This document shows, piece after piece, positions 1-8,783 of a stretch of 13,748 nt of DNA; the first letter of the stretch is position 1, and each line of letters starts with the position of its first letter. This DNA is from JAQVPN01 sp036170435 (GTDB lineage: Bacteria > Patescibacteriota > Gracilibacteria > BD1-5 > UBA6164). The notes under the pieces are model-generated. The model saw only the letters and a program-made list of their open reading frames with translations. It was not told the DNA's origin and searched no databases. The stretch lies in contig JAVHPF010000045.1 of assembly GCA_036170435.1 (NCBI GenBank), positions 1 through 13,748 of the forward strand, in the 5' to 3' direction. Both the position numbers and the translations under genes were made by a program.

Positions 1-803
1 TTATTATAAATATAGATATAGTTGTAAATAAAGTTAATGTAAAATTTCTTCCTGAGATAGTTAAATTTTTTATGAAACTTTGAGTTTATGAATATGATAT
101 ATTACAAATTATTCCTTTTGGTAGAGGGTTTTCAGAGAATAAAAATAAATTATTTTATAATATTTGAGAAAATTTATCTTATTTGCAAGAAACTTGGAAA
201 TTATCGCGTATTCCTTGAATGTATATGTGGACTAATAGATTTCCAGCTGAGGCTTTTGAAGGATGATACGAGGACTTAATACAAGATCCAAGAAAAATAA
301 AATCAGAAGTTATGTGAGAAGCATATACTATGTTTGAAAAATTTATAAAATCTGAATGAATTATTAAACCAGAATGTTTCTGAGATGCATGTGATTTTTG
401 TTTTCAAAAACAATATTGTCACGATTTTATAAATAATCAGAATAATAAATCTTTAGGTATTTTAGAAGAAGATTTTATAATTTCCTGAGAAGAATTCCCA
501 AGTCAAGTTTATGAAAAATATTGAAATAAATGAGAAGATTTTAAATTTTTTTTGGATAAAATTGATAAAAGTATTATAAATATTCCAAAATGTTTAGGAT
601 GATCTTGAATATTTCAAACATACAAAGATTTAAAAAATCCAGAATTTACCCTAAAAGATTATACAGATAAATATATAAACAATCTTTACAGAAAAAAATC
701 TTTAAGATGTATATGATGTAAATATAATAATGAATGTGAATGAATACATATAAATTTTATTAGATCGTACTGATTTGATATTTTAAAACCAATCATAGAA
801 TAA
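1..803 (+). CDS. Radical-SAM protein with SPASM-like C-terminus (5' partial)
   Basis: Open in table 25 from the window edge (first full codon at 3) to TAA at 801; 266 residues are visible. The first visible part resembles the C-terminal half of a radical-SAM barrel: VNKVNVKFLPEIVKFF, then DILQIIPFGRG. The catalytic CX3CX2C loop must lie upstream of the window. Eight cysteines follow, at visible residues 125, 130, 133, 139, 197, 236, 239 and 245. They include two CX2CX5C groups (CDFCFQKQYC and CIGCKYNNEC), the pattern by which SPASM-type enzymes bind auxiliary Fe-S clusters. The tail CEGIHINFIRSYGFDILKPI is typical of this class. Known members modify ribosomal peptides or proteins, but the substrate here is unknown. 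The next radical-SAM gene begins 2 bases after the stop, so the pair is probably co-transcribed and co-translated. No precursor peptide is visible in this part. Confidence 0.85.
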
Positions 804-805
804 TT

Positions 806-1756
806 ATGGCAAATATATGATATATACAGGTTAATAGACATTGTAATAATGCGTGTCATTTCTGTTCTAATCCAAGCAATTGAAATAATATTACATATGA
901 AAGATGAATAGAACTTATAGATGATTTTATAGATAAAAAATATTCTTGAATTATTTTTACTGGTTGAGAACCTACGCTTTCACCAGATTTATCAAGGTGG
1001 ATAGAATATTCTAGTAACAAAAATATGGATTGTAGAATAATATCAAATTGAATGATGTGTTCCAGTTTTGATTATGTAAAAAGATTAAAGGATTCTTGAT
1101 TATCACTTGTTCACTTTTCACTTTACTCATATATTCCTGAAATTCATGATTTTTTGACAGATACTCCGTGAAGTTATAAAAAACTTTTAAAATCTATTCA
1201 AAATTCACTAAAATTATGAATTAGAGTACAATTAAATTGTGTTATAAACAAATATAATCAAAATCATTTAGATAAAACTGTTAAATTTATAGTTAAAAAT
1301 TTTCCAGATCTTAGACATTTTGTTTGGAATAATTTAGACCCTTTAATGATGAGACAAACCGATATTGCTTTGTCTACTTTACCAGATTTTAATATAGCAT
1401 GAGAATCTTTGCAAAAAGCGATGAAATTTCTAGATGATTCAGGAAGAACTTTTAGAGTTGAAAGATTACCAATTTGTTTTATGAAATGATTTGAACGGGC
1501 TTCTACAGAAACTAGAAAAATAGTTAAAAATGAAGAAAGAATAGTACATTTTCTAGATGATAGGGAAATGATAAGACAAGCCTGAAAATATTGGGAACAT
1601 GATAAGCTTTCAGAATGTTCTAGTTGTGATTTGAATATTATATGTTCGTGAATTTATGAATATGATAAATATTATAATTATGTGAAAGTTATTCCACAAA
1701 AAATAAGTAAAGAAGAATTTGAAAAAATTATTTTAAAAATTAAGAATGTAGATTAA
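806..1756 (+). CDS. Radical-SAM enzyme with auxiliary-cluster cysteines
   Basis: A complete 316-residue protein. The [4Fe-4S]/SAM motif CNNACHFC (C13, C17, C20) is near the N-terminus. IIFTGGEPT follows (G53-G54-E55-P56), where G54 is encoded by TGA. Four late cysteines, C224 (PIC) and C271/C274/C280 (CSSCDLNIIC), probably bind an auxiliary cluster. The CX2CX5C spacing matches the end of the preceding gene. The start ATG lies 2 bases after the upstream stop, with no Shine-Dalgarno sequence. Thirteen of 15 glycines are TGA by hand count. Reductive SAM cleavage and radical chemistry are certain for the family; the substrate is not known. The partner gene and the HEXXH-domain gene at 3105 suggest peptide or protein modification, but that is inference. 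The 3' end overlaps the convergent peptidase gene by 17 bases. Confidence 0.9.
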
Positions 1757-3050
1757 ATATTTTTAGTATTCAGTTAACTATAATCTGGAAAAACATATTT
1801 CAGATAAGAAAACTTATTATAAATCAAGCAAAAATATATCAGCCAAAAGCAAAAGTTTTTAGAATTTTGATGGAGTTATTTTCTAAAGTTCAATTAAGTT
1901 TTTTATGGTGATTATTCACTATTTTATATATTTTAATTAATTCATTTCTAGTTTTAACACTAATTGGATTTTCTATATTTGAAAAATATTCTTTTGGATT
2001 TGGGAAAAGAATTCCTTTATGTCAATTTGCTCAAAGGGATGTTTGCTCACCAAACATTTTTATTAAATAATCACGATCAATTATTTCTCATCGTTTTAAA
2101 TCTTTTAATTTTATTGTTTCTTGTTCGGCTAATTGAAATGTAATTTTATATGAATATTTTAATATTTTGAATATAATATATATGAATATATATAAGCTAA
2201 AAATTTTAAATAAGTATAATTTTATTTCTATGGGATTTTTATTATATTCATATATTATAAAAGTAATTAAAATTAATAATAAAGTTAAGATTATATAATT
2301 TTCATTATATTTTATTCAATTAATTACTAATTTATATTTAATTTTATTTATTATATATTTGATAATATAAATCAATCAAATAAATATTAACATTGAAATA
2401 ATTATTATGTAAGAAGTGTAATTTCATATATATTTAATTATTACTTCATAATAAGTACTTTGTTTTATATCAGCCAATATATATAATCTGGCTAATCTAA
2501 TACTCACAAAAATTATTAAAAATAATAAAATCCATTTTAAAATTTTAAAAAAGATAGATTTTTTATAGATATTTCATTCTCAGTTTTTTAAAAAATTTAA
2601 TGATTTATCTTTTAAATCATTGTATATACTTATATATAAACTTTTTGTGTAACGCCAATTAAATAAACATTTTCAAAGATAAAACCATATAAAATATCAA
2701 AGTAAATATCATATAGTTAATAGCGCTATATTTCAAACGAAGGGAATTATTCAAATATTTGGGATGAACAAAGCAAGAACAAGTAAATATTTTGCATCTC
2801 AGGCAGACCAAATTCAGAAATAATATAAAATAAATGAAATTATAAATGTTAGTAAAATTTGGAAAAAAAATAAAGTAAAGCTTATATGTAAAGTAAATAT
2901 TAATAAATAGGCGTAATAAAAAGGGATTAAATAAATCAAATAAAGTAAATATTTATTTGGTATTTTTTTTTGTGTAAAATCTGATTTTAGAATTTTATAA
3001 TTAACCAATAAAAATGGTATAATTATAATTGATAGTAAATAATATTGCAT
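1740..3050 (-). CDS. A24-family prepilin peptidase (TadV/FlaK-like), enlarged
   Basis: A 436-residue multi-pass membrane protein that, by family, cleaves the leader of type IV prepilins at the inner face of the membrane. The two aspartate motifs are visible: D24 in DFTQKKIPN after the first helix, and D85 in SAGDAKYL. The Gly before D85 is a TGA codon and the first motif Gly is Ser. Only the first 78 codons are open in the standard code. No N-terminal cysteine-containing methylase domain is present, so it resembles TadV/FlaK-type rather than PilD-type enzymes. Several further membrane segments follow (about residues 90-130, 175-200, 220-245, 280-295). A long polar stretch comes next, then a final hydrophobic segment, TFAFGGYIFAGFIISFLIGN. 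This is about twice the usual small-peptidase length. The pilin genes at 9666-13592 are the obvious substrates. The start is the first ATG, 55 bases from the divergent gene. Confidence 0.88.
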
Positions 3051-3081
3051 ATTTTTTTATTAGTCTATAATTGCTTGTAAT

Positions 3082-3102
3082 ATTATACTTAATACGTATT
3101 AA
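3082..3102. promoter_or_regulatory. Divergent promoter region with a 14-bp perfect palindrome
   Basis: The 54 bases between the divergent starts contain a perfect palindrome, TTAATACGTATTAA, at 3089-3102. It ends 2 bases before the ATG of the HEXXH-domain gene. A consensus -10 for the minus-strand peptidase gene (TATAAT, plus positions 3082-3087) lies directly beside it. For the plus-strand gene, TATACT at 3084-3089 is a possible -10, which would give a leader of only about 9 bases. The -35 boxes are poor in both directions. A palindrome covering both promoters could be an operator shared by the two genes. That is inference, since an AT-rich palindrome can also arise by chance. Confidence 0.45.
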
Positions 3103-3104
3103 AT

Positions 3105-4229
3105 ATGAAATTAAATTATTATGTTCTTTGAAAGAAAGATAACAAGGAGTTACATTATTATTTGGAGAAATATTATGAACTGCTTATTTCTTATTTAGAA
3201 AAATTAAAATCTTTTTGAATCTTATCAGAAGAAATAGAAGAATTAATTAGAATTGAAAATAGAGATTTTATATTGAGTTCAGATCAATCATCAATTATAA
3301 ATTTACTTTATAAGGAAATTGTAGAAAAAAATCCTCAATATCTTTGAGATACAAAAATATTTGAGTCAAAATTAAAAAAAGAAATAAATTTATTCATATC
3401 TTGAAGAATAGATGATTTAATAATGAATAAAGGAACTCATATTTATTGAACTGATATAAAATTGACTATAGAAGATAATAACCCATATAATCTACTGGAG
3501 TCACACCCAGAACACAAAGATATATGAGCTGTATCTGGTAATTGGTGAGAAAAAACTGAAGAAGAGTGGTTGAATGTATATGAAAAAACATTTTCATTAT
3601 TGAAAAATATAGATCCAGAGTTTTATGGAGAACTTAATCAAATAATAAAAAAAATAATACCTCTTTGAACGGCTAAATGAATGCATAATTCAGCCTCATA
3701 TAAGGAATGTGTATGAAATCTTTATATGTGATATACTATTGATTCAAATAATCCAGAAATAAATAATCTTGAGGCGATTATTCATGAGTCCAGTCATAAT
3801 AAATTGAATCTTATTATGCAATTTGATCCAATTGTATTAAATTCAAAAGAAGAAAAATATTATTCATCTATTAGGCCAGATGCTAGACATATTCATGGTA
3901 TTTTTCTATGATATCATGCATTTGCTCCAACAATGTATATTATTATGAAAGCTTATATTGATGGCTATTTATGAAATGATATAGCATGGTTTGAGAAGAT
4001 AGTTTTATATTATATTAAGACAAAATTTTTGCAAAAGATGATTAAAAAATATGCTATTTTGACTGATTTATGAAAAGACATTTCAGAAGAAATAGATTAT
4101 GTTATTTCTGAAATGGATGGATTTTTGAAGAAATTAAACCCTTCAAAAGAAATTATAGAAAGAGCTAAATATAAACAAAATATACATTTTAAGGAAGTAA
4201 ATAAGAATTACCCACATTTAGAATACTAA
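3105..4229 (+). CDS. HEXXH-domain protein, putative aKG-dependent peptide beta-hydroxylase
   Basis: A 374-residue soluble protein with no signal peptide. Its centre holds AIIHESSHNKLN (H227, E228, H231), followed about 25 residues later by RPDARHIHGIFLGYHAF (R257 to H264-G265 and on). That pair of motifs, preceded by GMHNSAS, matches my recollection of the HEXXH motif domain (TIGR04267 / mod_HExxH). This domain occurs fused or adjacent to radical-SAM peptide maturases, and some members are described as 2-oxoglutarate-dependent peptide beta-hydroxylases. HEXXH would bind the metal. Fourteen of 20 glycines are TGA. An in-frame TAA at 3090 fixes the start as the ATG at 3105. The radical-SAM pair lies 1.3 kb upstream on the same strand, across the minus-strand peptidase gene. 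A zinc protease is less likely because of the RPD/HG motif. Family membership is fairly sure; substrate and chemistry are not. Confidence 0.75.
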
Positions 4230-4234
4230 AAAAT

Positions 4235-4263
4235 TTGACTATATTAAATAAATATGAGATAAT
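4235..4263 (+). promoter_or_regulatory. Sigma70-type promoter for the surface protein gene
   Basis: TTGACT (4235-4240) and GATAAT (4258-4263) are separated by exactly 17 bases, each one mismatch from consensus. Transcription would start near 4270, giving a leader of about 35 bases before the ATG at 4304. It is the best promoter I see in the window. It lies in the 74-base gap after the HEXXH-domain gene. This suggests that the surface protein is transcribed on its own. Confidence 0.65.
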
Positions 4264-4299
4264 TTCAGTAAATTTTAACTATATCATATTATCTTTTTT
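4257..4299 (+). terminator. Weak candidate terminator after the HEXXH-domain gene
   Basis: The 7-bp arms AGATAAT (4257-4263) and ATTATCT (4288-4294) are followed by a run of T (4295-4299). The loop is 24 bases long and the stem is purely AT-rich, so this is weak. The left arm also overlaps the -10 box of the promoter above. It may therefore be coincidence. Confidence 0.25.
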
Positions 4300-4303
4300 A
4301 TTT

Positions 4304-6913
4304 ATGAAAAAAATATTATTTTTAATACTTTTATTATTTCCTTCTTTATCTTATGCTGATACTCTAACTAGCAATTTTAACTGGACTTTAAATGATTGAC
4401 TTCATGACTGTTCAATTGCAATTTCACATTGAGTTAATCATTATTGAATTCCTAACTTGAATATATCTGATGCCTGAACTTCTTGATGATTAATAGCTTG
4501 TACTAATCATTCATACTATTCTTCATCAGATCATGTAGTTTCTATTGTCTATAATAATTGATGAATAACAGCTTGCCCATCATGAGAAATGGTTGTAGCT
4601 TATAATTGAAGTAACCAAATTACATGTAGAAAATATGATGATACTCCACCTCAAGCTTCTGATGTTGCTTGATCTGTTCCATCAAATTGATCTAATTTAC
4701 TAGCAACTAATACACAAAATTTTAAAGTTAATGTTTCGGTAAATTGAGGTTCGCCAATAACATCAACAAAAGTATTTTTTGAAAATTGGAATTCACCAAA
4801 TGCTTTTTTATGAGCATCACATGAATATGTTCCAGCTTGATATAATGAGAATATACAAAATGTAGATTCTAATAGGGTTAATTGATCTAGAAATTATTCT
4901 TTACAAGTGGCAAAAATATGTGATGAGGCGTGAAATTGTCTTTGCTGAAATAGTGTTTGTAATCCAAGTGTAGTAGAAAATACTTCTATGAATATTGCAA
5001 CATCAAATTATAATATTTATGCCAATACTACATTAATGACATGATGATCTTCAATTAAATCTTATACTGAAGCATTATCTAATGCTGCAAATATAGCAGA
5101 TTGAAAAAATAAAAACTTATCGATAACTCTTGCTGATACTTATTGAAATAAAATAGTTCCAGCCTCTTGAATATGAAGAACAATAGATTTTAATTTTTTC
5201 TATAATAATGATTTATATTTAAATCAATTTACTAGAACTTGAAATAGTGCAGTATATACAGATCGGTGTTGAAGTAATCTATGATTAAATGAATTTCCTA
5301 TATGATTATCGCATTCTTGTAATTGAGAAACTTGAATTAATTGAGTTTATCCTTATTGATTTAAAATATATACTCCAACAGATAATGTGGATAATCAAGC
5401 AAAATGAAATTTTGCTATAAATAATGTAACTTTTGATGTAAATTGAACAATATGAGCAGTTTCGGCTCAAACTTTGAATTCTTGGTCTAGTATTGTAGCT
5501 AAATACAATCCGCTTTATACAACTACATTAGGATGATCACAATTATCATGATTTATAGAATGAGTAACACAAAATGGATCTCTTTCTATTTCAACAAATA
5601 ACCCAAATTGAGTTTCACCATCAAATAGATGAACATTCCTTGTTTTTGGTTGAAATACATCGGACTATAATATGAAATATTCTAAAACATGAAATCCATT
5701 AACTTTAGTATCTGAAGATTCATCAACTCTTAGTACTGATTATTGAACAACTTCTTGATGACTTGTTACTAAATTAATACAAACTTCTAGCACGGCTCCT
5801 ACAAGTTCAAATATTTATTTATCATCTCATATTCAATATGATTTAGATTCATTAACACCTATTTATAATTCAGATATCATTTGAAAAAATAATTATTGGG
5901 ATGGCCTTTATATAGCTTCTCAACAAGCAAATCAATCACAATTAAAAGTTTATGGTACTCTTTGAACTACAGCATCTACTAAATTAACTAGTTTTACATC
6001 AAATCAATGATGAAATGCTATGGAAGTGAATGGTGGATTTGATAAAGCTTTGTTTAAATCAGATATACTTGCTTGAGCAACTAGAGTTGTTAATTCTATA
6101 GTTTGAAATACACAAAGTTATAATTCGGCTTTACCAGATCTTACAACATCCATTATTCGAACAACATCTGAATCTAAGGTAGTAGGAGATAAGAAAAATA
6201 TTATCCTTTATAAAGGAAATAAGTTAGTAAGTTTTAATAATTGAACTTATTATGATAGTGTAGCTAAAGGAATAAGTTGAAAGAAAACTATAGTTATTTA
6301 TTGAGGAGATTTATATATAAATGCTAATATGTATTATACTGATACTAGTTCAGTTTTAGGAATAATTGTTATGAAAGATTCAGCATGAAATTGATGAAAT
6401 GTTTATATAAATCCAAATGTTACAAATGTAGTTTGAAGTATTTATGCGTCAAGAAGTTTATTTTCAGCAAGTATAAATAACCCAAATTTATATTCAGATT
6501 ATAATTCAATGATTTATTATGACTGAAATTCTGATGCTGATATATTGAAAAATCAATTATATATTTATTGAAGTTTATTTTCAGCAAATACTTTAGGTTG
6601 ATCTAAATCTAATCCTAAAAAATGTCCATATTATGTTACTGGGACTTGTGATGCAGATACTGCAATAAAATATGATTTGAACTTTTTGAGAAGATATTAT
6701 TTGGTTGACAATACTACTAAGATACCATATATGAATTGAAAAATTATTTGATGAGAAACTTGTAATTCTTGATGATGTACTAATTCTAGTACATTACCGC
6801 AATTATTTACTTCGATAAATTATGCAAATCCTTGAGATGCATCTTACCCTTTGATAATTAAATATAATTCTAATATACAAACAAATCCACCCCCTTTATT
6901 TTCTAGTAATTAG
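4304..6913 (+). CDS. Large secreted cell-surface protein, beta-rich
   Basis: 869 residues. A Sec signal peptide (MKKILFLILLLFPSLSYA, cleavage probably after A18) leads into a mature protein rich in Asn, Ser, Thr and Gly, most glycines being TGA. Residues about 20-115 form a Cys/His module starting DCSIAISHGVNHYGIP that recurs in the minus-strand gene at 7092-8765. The middle is beta-rich without a domain I can name. From about residue 640 the sequence has short repeating strands like a right-handed beta-helix (YGGDLYINANMYY, GGNVYINPNVTNVVGSIYA, LYIYGSLFSANTLGG). The segment KYDLNFLRRYYLV follows. I believe similar C-termini occur in other CPR surface proteins, but I cannot confirm this here. 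No anchor or LPXTG motif is seen; the protein ends in a proline-rich NPPPLFSSN. It has its own promoter and terminator. A role in adhesion or the surface layer is inferred. Confidence 0.85.
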
Positions 6914-6934
6914 AATATATAACATTAAATATTT

Positions 6935-6975
6935 AAAAGATGATTTCTGTTTAATACAGAAATCATCTTTTTTTA
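6935..6975 (+). terminator. Rho-independent terminator of the surface protein gene
   Basis: A perfect 16-bp stem (6935-6950 with 6956-6971) encloses the loop TTAAT and continues into a T-run. The core arms are GATGATTTCTGT and ACAGAAATCATC. It lies 21 bases after the stop codon of the surface protein gene. Confidence 0.9.
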
Positions 6976-7020
6976 TATAACATAAAAAAATTTTAATATA
7001 TTTTAGTTTGTAGCTACTAT

Positions 7021-7057
7021 AAAAAAAGTAGAATGTTTTTTACATTCTACTTTTTTT
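7021..7057. terminator. Bidirectional intrinsic terminator between convergent genes
   Basis: A perfect 16-bp stem (7021-7036 with 7042-7057) has a 5-base loop. The arms include GTAGAATGT and ACATTCTAC and are flanked by seven A and seven T. It therefore gives a T-run in both directions. It lies 34 bases beyond the stop of the minus-strand operon and would end that transcript. It is also a backup for the plus-strand gene. Confidence 0.9.
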
Positions 7058-7091
7058 AGTTAGTTCATTCTATAAAATATTTTTTTAATAT

Positions 7092-8765
7092 TTATTTAGT
7101 TCTAATTATCCAAGTTCAATCATTATTTATACTTTTTAGTAATTCTTGGTAAATAATCCTTTTTTTAGGTTTATTTACTGTTCATGTATCAGTTGTTCAT
7201 GTTCATGTTCGTATAGGGTCAGGGATTGGGTCTGGAGGGGGTATTACAACAACAGATTTATCTAATATATATGTTCAAGACCATGTTTGCACATTATTTG
7301 CGGAGTCTCTACCACATAAATATAATGTTCTAGTTCAATCTGTAGATAATATAAATCTTCTATTATCTAAATATATAAATCATCAAGTTGTACAGTCTGA
7401 AGATAGACCTCAAGTTGTCCAAGTGTACCTAGCTTCTACTAGTGGGCTTAGTAAAATATCTGTTGATGTGAATGATAAATTAACATATATATCACTATTT
7501 TTTATATCTGTACTAGATGAATTTGTAGCTGACACTATAGGTAATGTTTTATCTAGTTTGTATATTCGAGACCAGGTTCATATATTTCATGCTTCATCAA
7601 TAGAACATAAATATAATGTTCTAGTCCCTTCTGTAGAATTTATTATAACTTGTCAATTTGTATAATTTGTTCATCAAGTTGTACAGTCTGCAGAAAGATC
7701 TCCAACATTCCAGCTATATCTAGCTTGAGAAACTGCAGAAACAGTTCAATTTGCTGACAATGTTATTGATATATTGGTATTTTTCCAAATAGTACTAGAC
7801 GAATTTGTAGCTGACACTATAGGTAATGTTTTGTCTAGTTTATATATTCAAGCCCAGGTTCATATATTTCATGCTTCATCAATAGAACATAAATATAATG
7901 TTCTAGCTCCTTCAGTAGTATTTGTTATAACTTGTCAATTTGTATAATTTGCTCATCAAGTTGTACAGTCTGCAGAAAGATCTCCAGCAGTCCAGCTATA
8001 TCTAGCTTGAGAAACTGCAGAAACAGTTCAATTTGCTGACAATGTTATTGATATATTGGTATTTTTCCAAATAGTACTAGACGAATTTGTAGCTGACACT
8101 ATAGGTAATGTTTTGTCTAGTTTATATATTCAAGCCCAGGTTCATATATTTCATGCTTCATCAATAGAACATAAATATAATGTTCTAGCTCCTTCAGTAG
8201 TATTTGTTATAACTTGTCAATTTGTATAATTTGCTCATCAAGTTGTACAGTCTGCAGAAAGATCTCCAGCAGTCCAGCTATATCTAGATTGAACTATATT
8301 ATTTCATCAAGATTGTACAGATACATTTAAATTTATAGATATATTAGTATTTTTCCAAATAGTACTAGACGAATTTGTAGCTGACACTAAAGGAACTATA
8401 TCATTATATTTCTTACATGTTATTGTACATGTTCAAGATGTACAAGGAGAAGGGGCTATTGAAATTATTTTATCTCATGCATCACATGTATTAACTCATG
8501 AATTTGCAGTAAAAGTTTTTGTATATTGAGGACTACTAGGATAATAATTATGATTATTACAGGTACTAGTTCAGACACTAACAACAGTTCAATTAACAGC
8601 AGGAATTCATTCATGACTAATTCAATGTGAAGAAGCTGCTGAACAATTCTTTATTCAACTACTATCAGTCCAAGTTAAACTTGAAGTTATAGAGTCTGCA
8701 AATGTAATATCTTTTGTAAATATATTCAATATTATAATACAAAGTATAATTAGATATTTTTTCAT
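7092..8765 (-). CDS. Secreted multi-Ig-repeat protein, last gene of the pilus operon
   Basis: 557 residues. A signal peptide (MKKYLIILCIIILNIF..., cleavage probably after A23) is followed by a Cys/His module, NCSAASSHGISHEGIP (from N40), shared with the protein at 4304-6913. Four Ig-like repeats of 94-96 residues follow, beginning near residues 127, 223, 317 and 411. Each carries VSATNSSST, RYSW, LSADCTT, YTNGQVI, ARTLYLC and a terminal LDK. The middle two are almost identical. A proline/threonine-rich linker (PPPDPIPDP) leads to a basic C-terminus ending GTWIIRTK. The gene begins 18 bases after the PilX-like pilin and ends at the bidirectional terminator. Its position matches that of pilY1 after pilX in other bacteria, so a tip or surface adhesin is plausible, though no PilY1 propeller is seen. 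A TGA-to-other change turns one conserved Gly into Trp (GNIWTWA) in at least one repeat. Confidence 0.88.
7675..8287 (-). repeat. 282-bp near-identical tandem repeat inside the Ig-repeat gene
   Basis: Copies at 7675-7956 and 7957-8238 differ at only two positions by eye, in the stretch after AGATCTCCA. A third partial copy (8239-8287) is still identical to the second over 49 bases. The unit is 94 codons, one Ig-like domain, so gain or loss of a copy keeps the frame. The outer repeats are clearly more diverged. This indicates recent duplication or gene conversion within the array. Confidence 0.92.
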
Positions 8766-8783
8766 AATTTATTTTTGTTTTTT

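Noticed and set aside
88..279. 63-codon plus-strand ORF in the standard code
   Set aside because: It lies in a different frame within the radical-SAM gene, whose TGA-containing frame shows conserved motifs.
806..4229. TGA as tryptophan (table 4) or selenocysteine
   Set aside because: TGA occupies invariant Gly positions (GGEP, PGGVG, the GxGD-like motif); Trp is encoded by TGG; the number of TGA codons is far too high for selenocysteine.
3105..4229. HESSH as an ordinary zinc metalloprotease
   Set aside because: The downstream RPDARHIHG block and upstream GMHNSAS fit the HEXXH peptide-modification domain better; no signal peptide or protease-type third ligand motif is seen. Not fully excluded.
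6972..7020. Small RNA or gene between the two terminators
   Set aside because: Only about 50 bases of AT-rich sequence with no conserved structure or ORF.
7423..7665. 80-codon plus-strand ORF
   Set aside because: It is antisense to the Ig-like repeat gene; its openness follows from the repeated codons on the other strand.
7675..8287. CRISPR-like repeat array
   Set aside because: The repeat unit is 282 bp, a multiple of three, and codes for an Ig-like domain without spacers.
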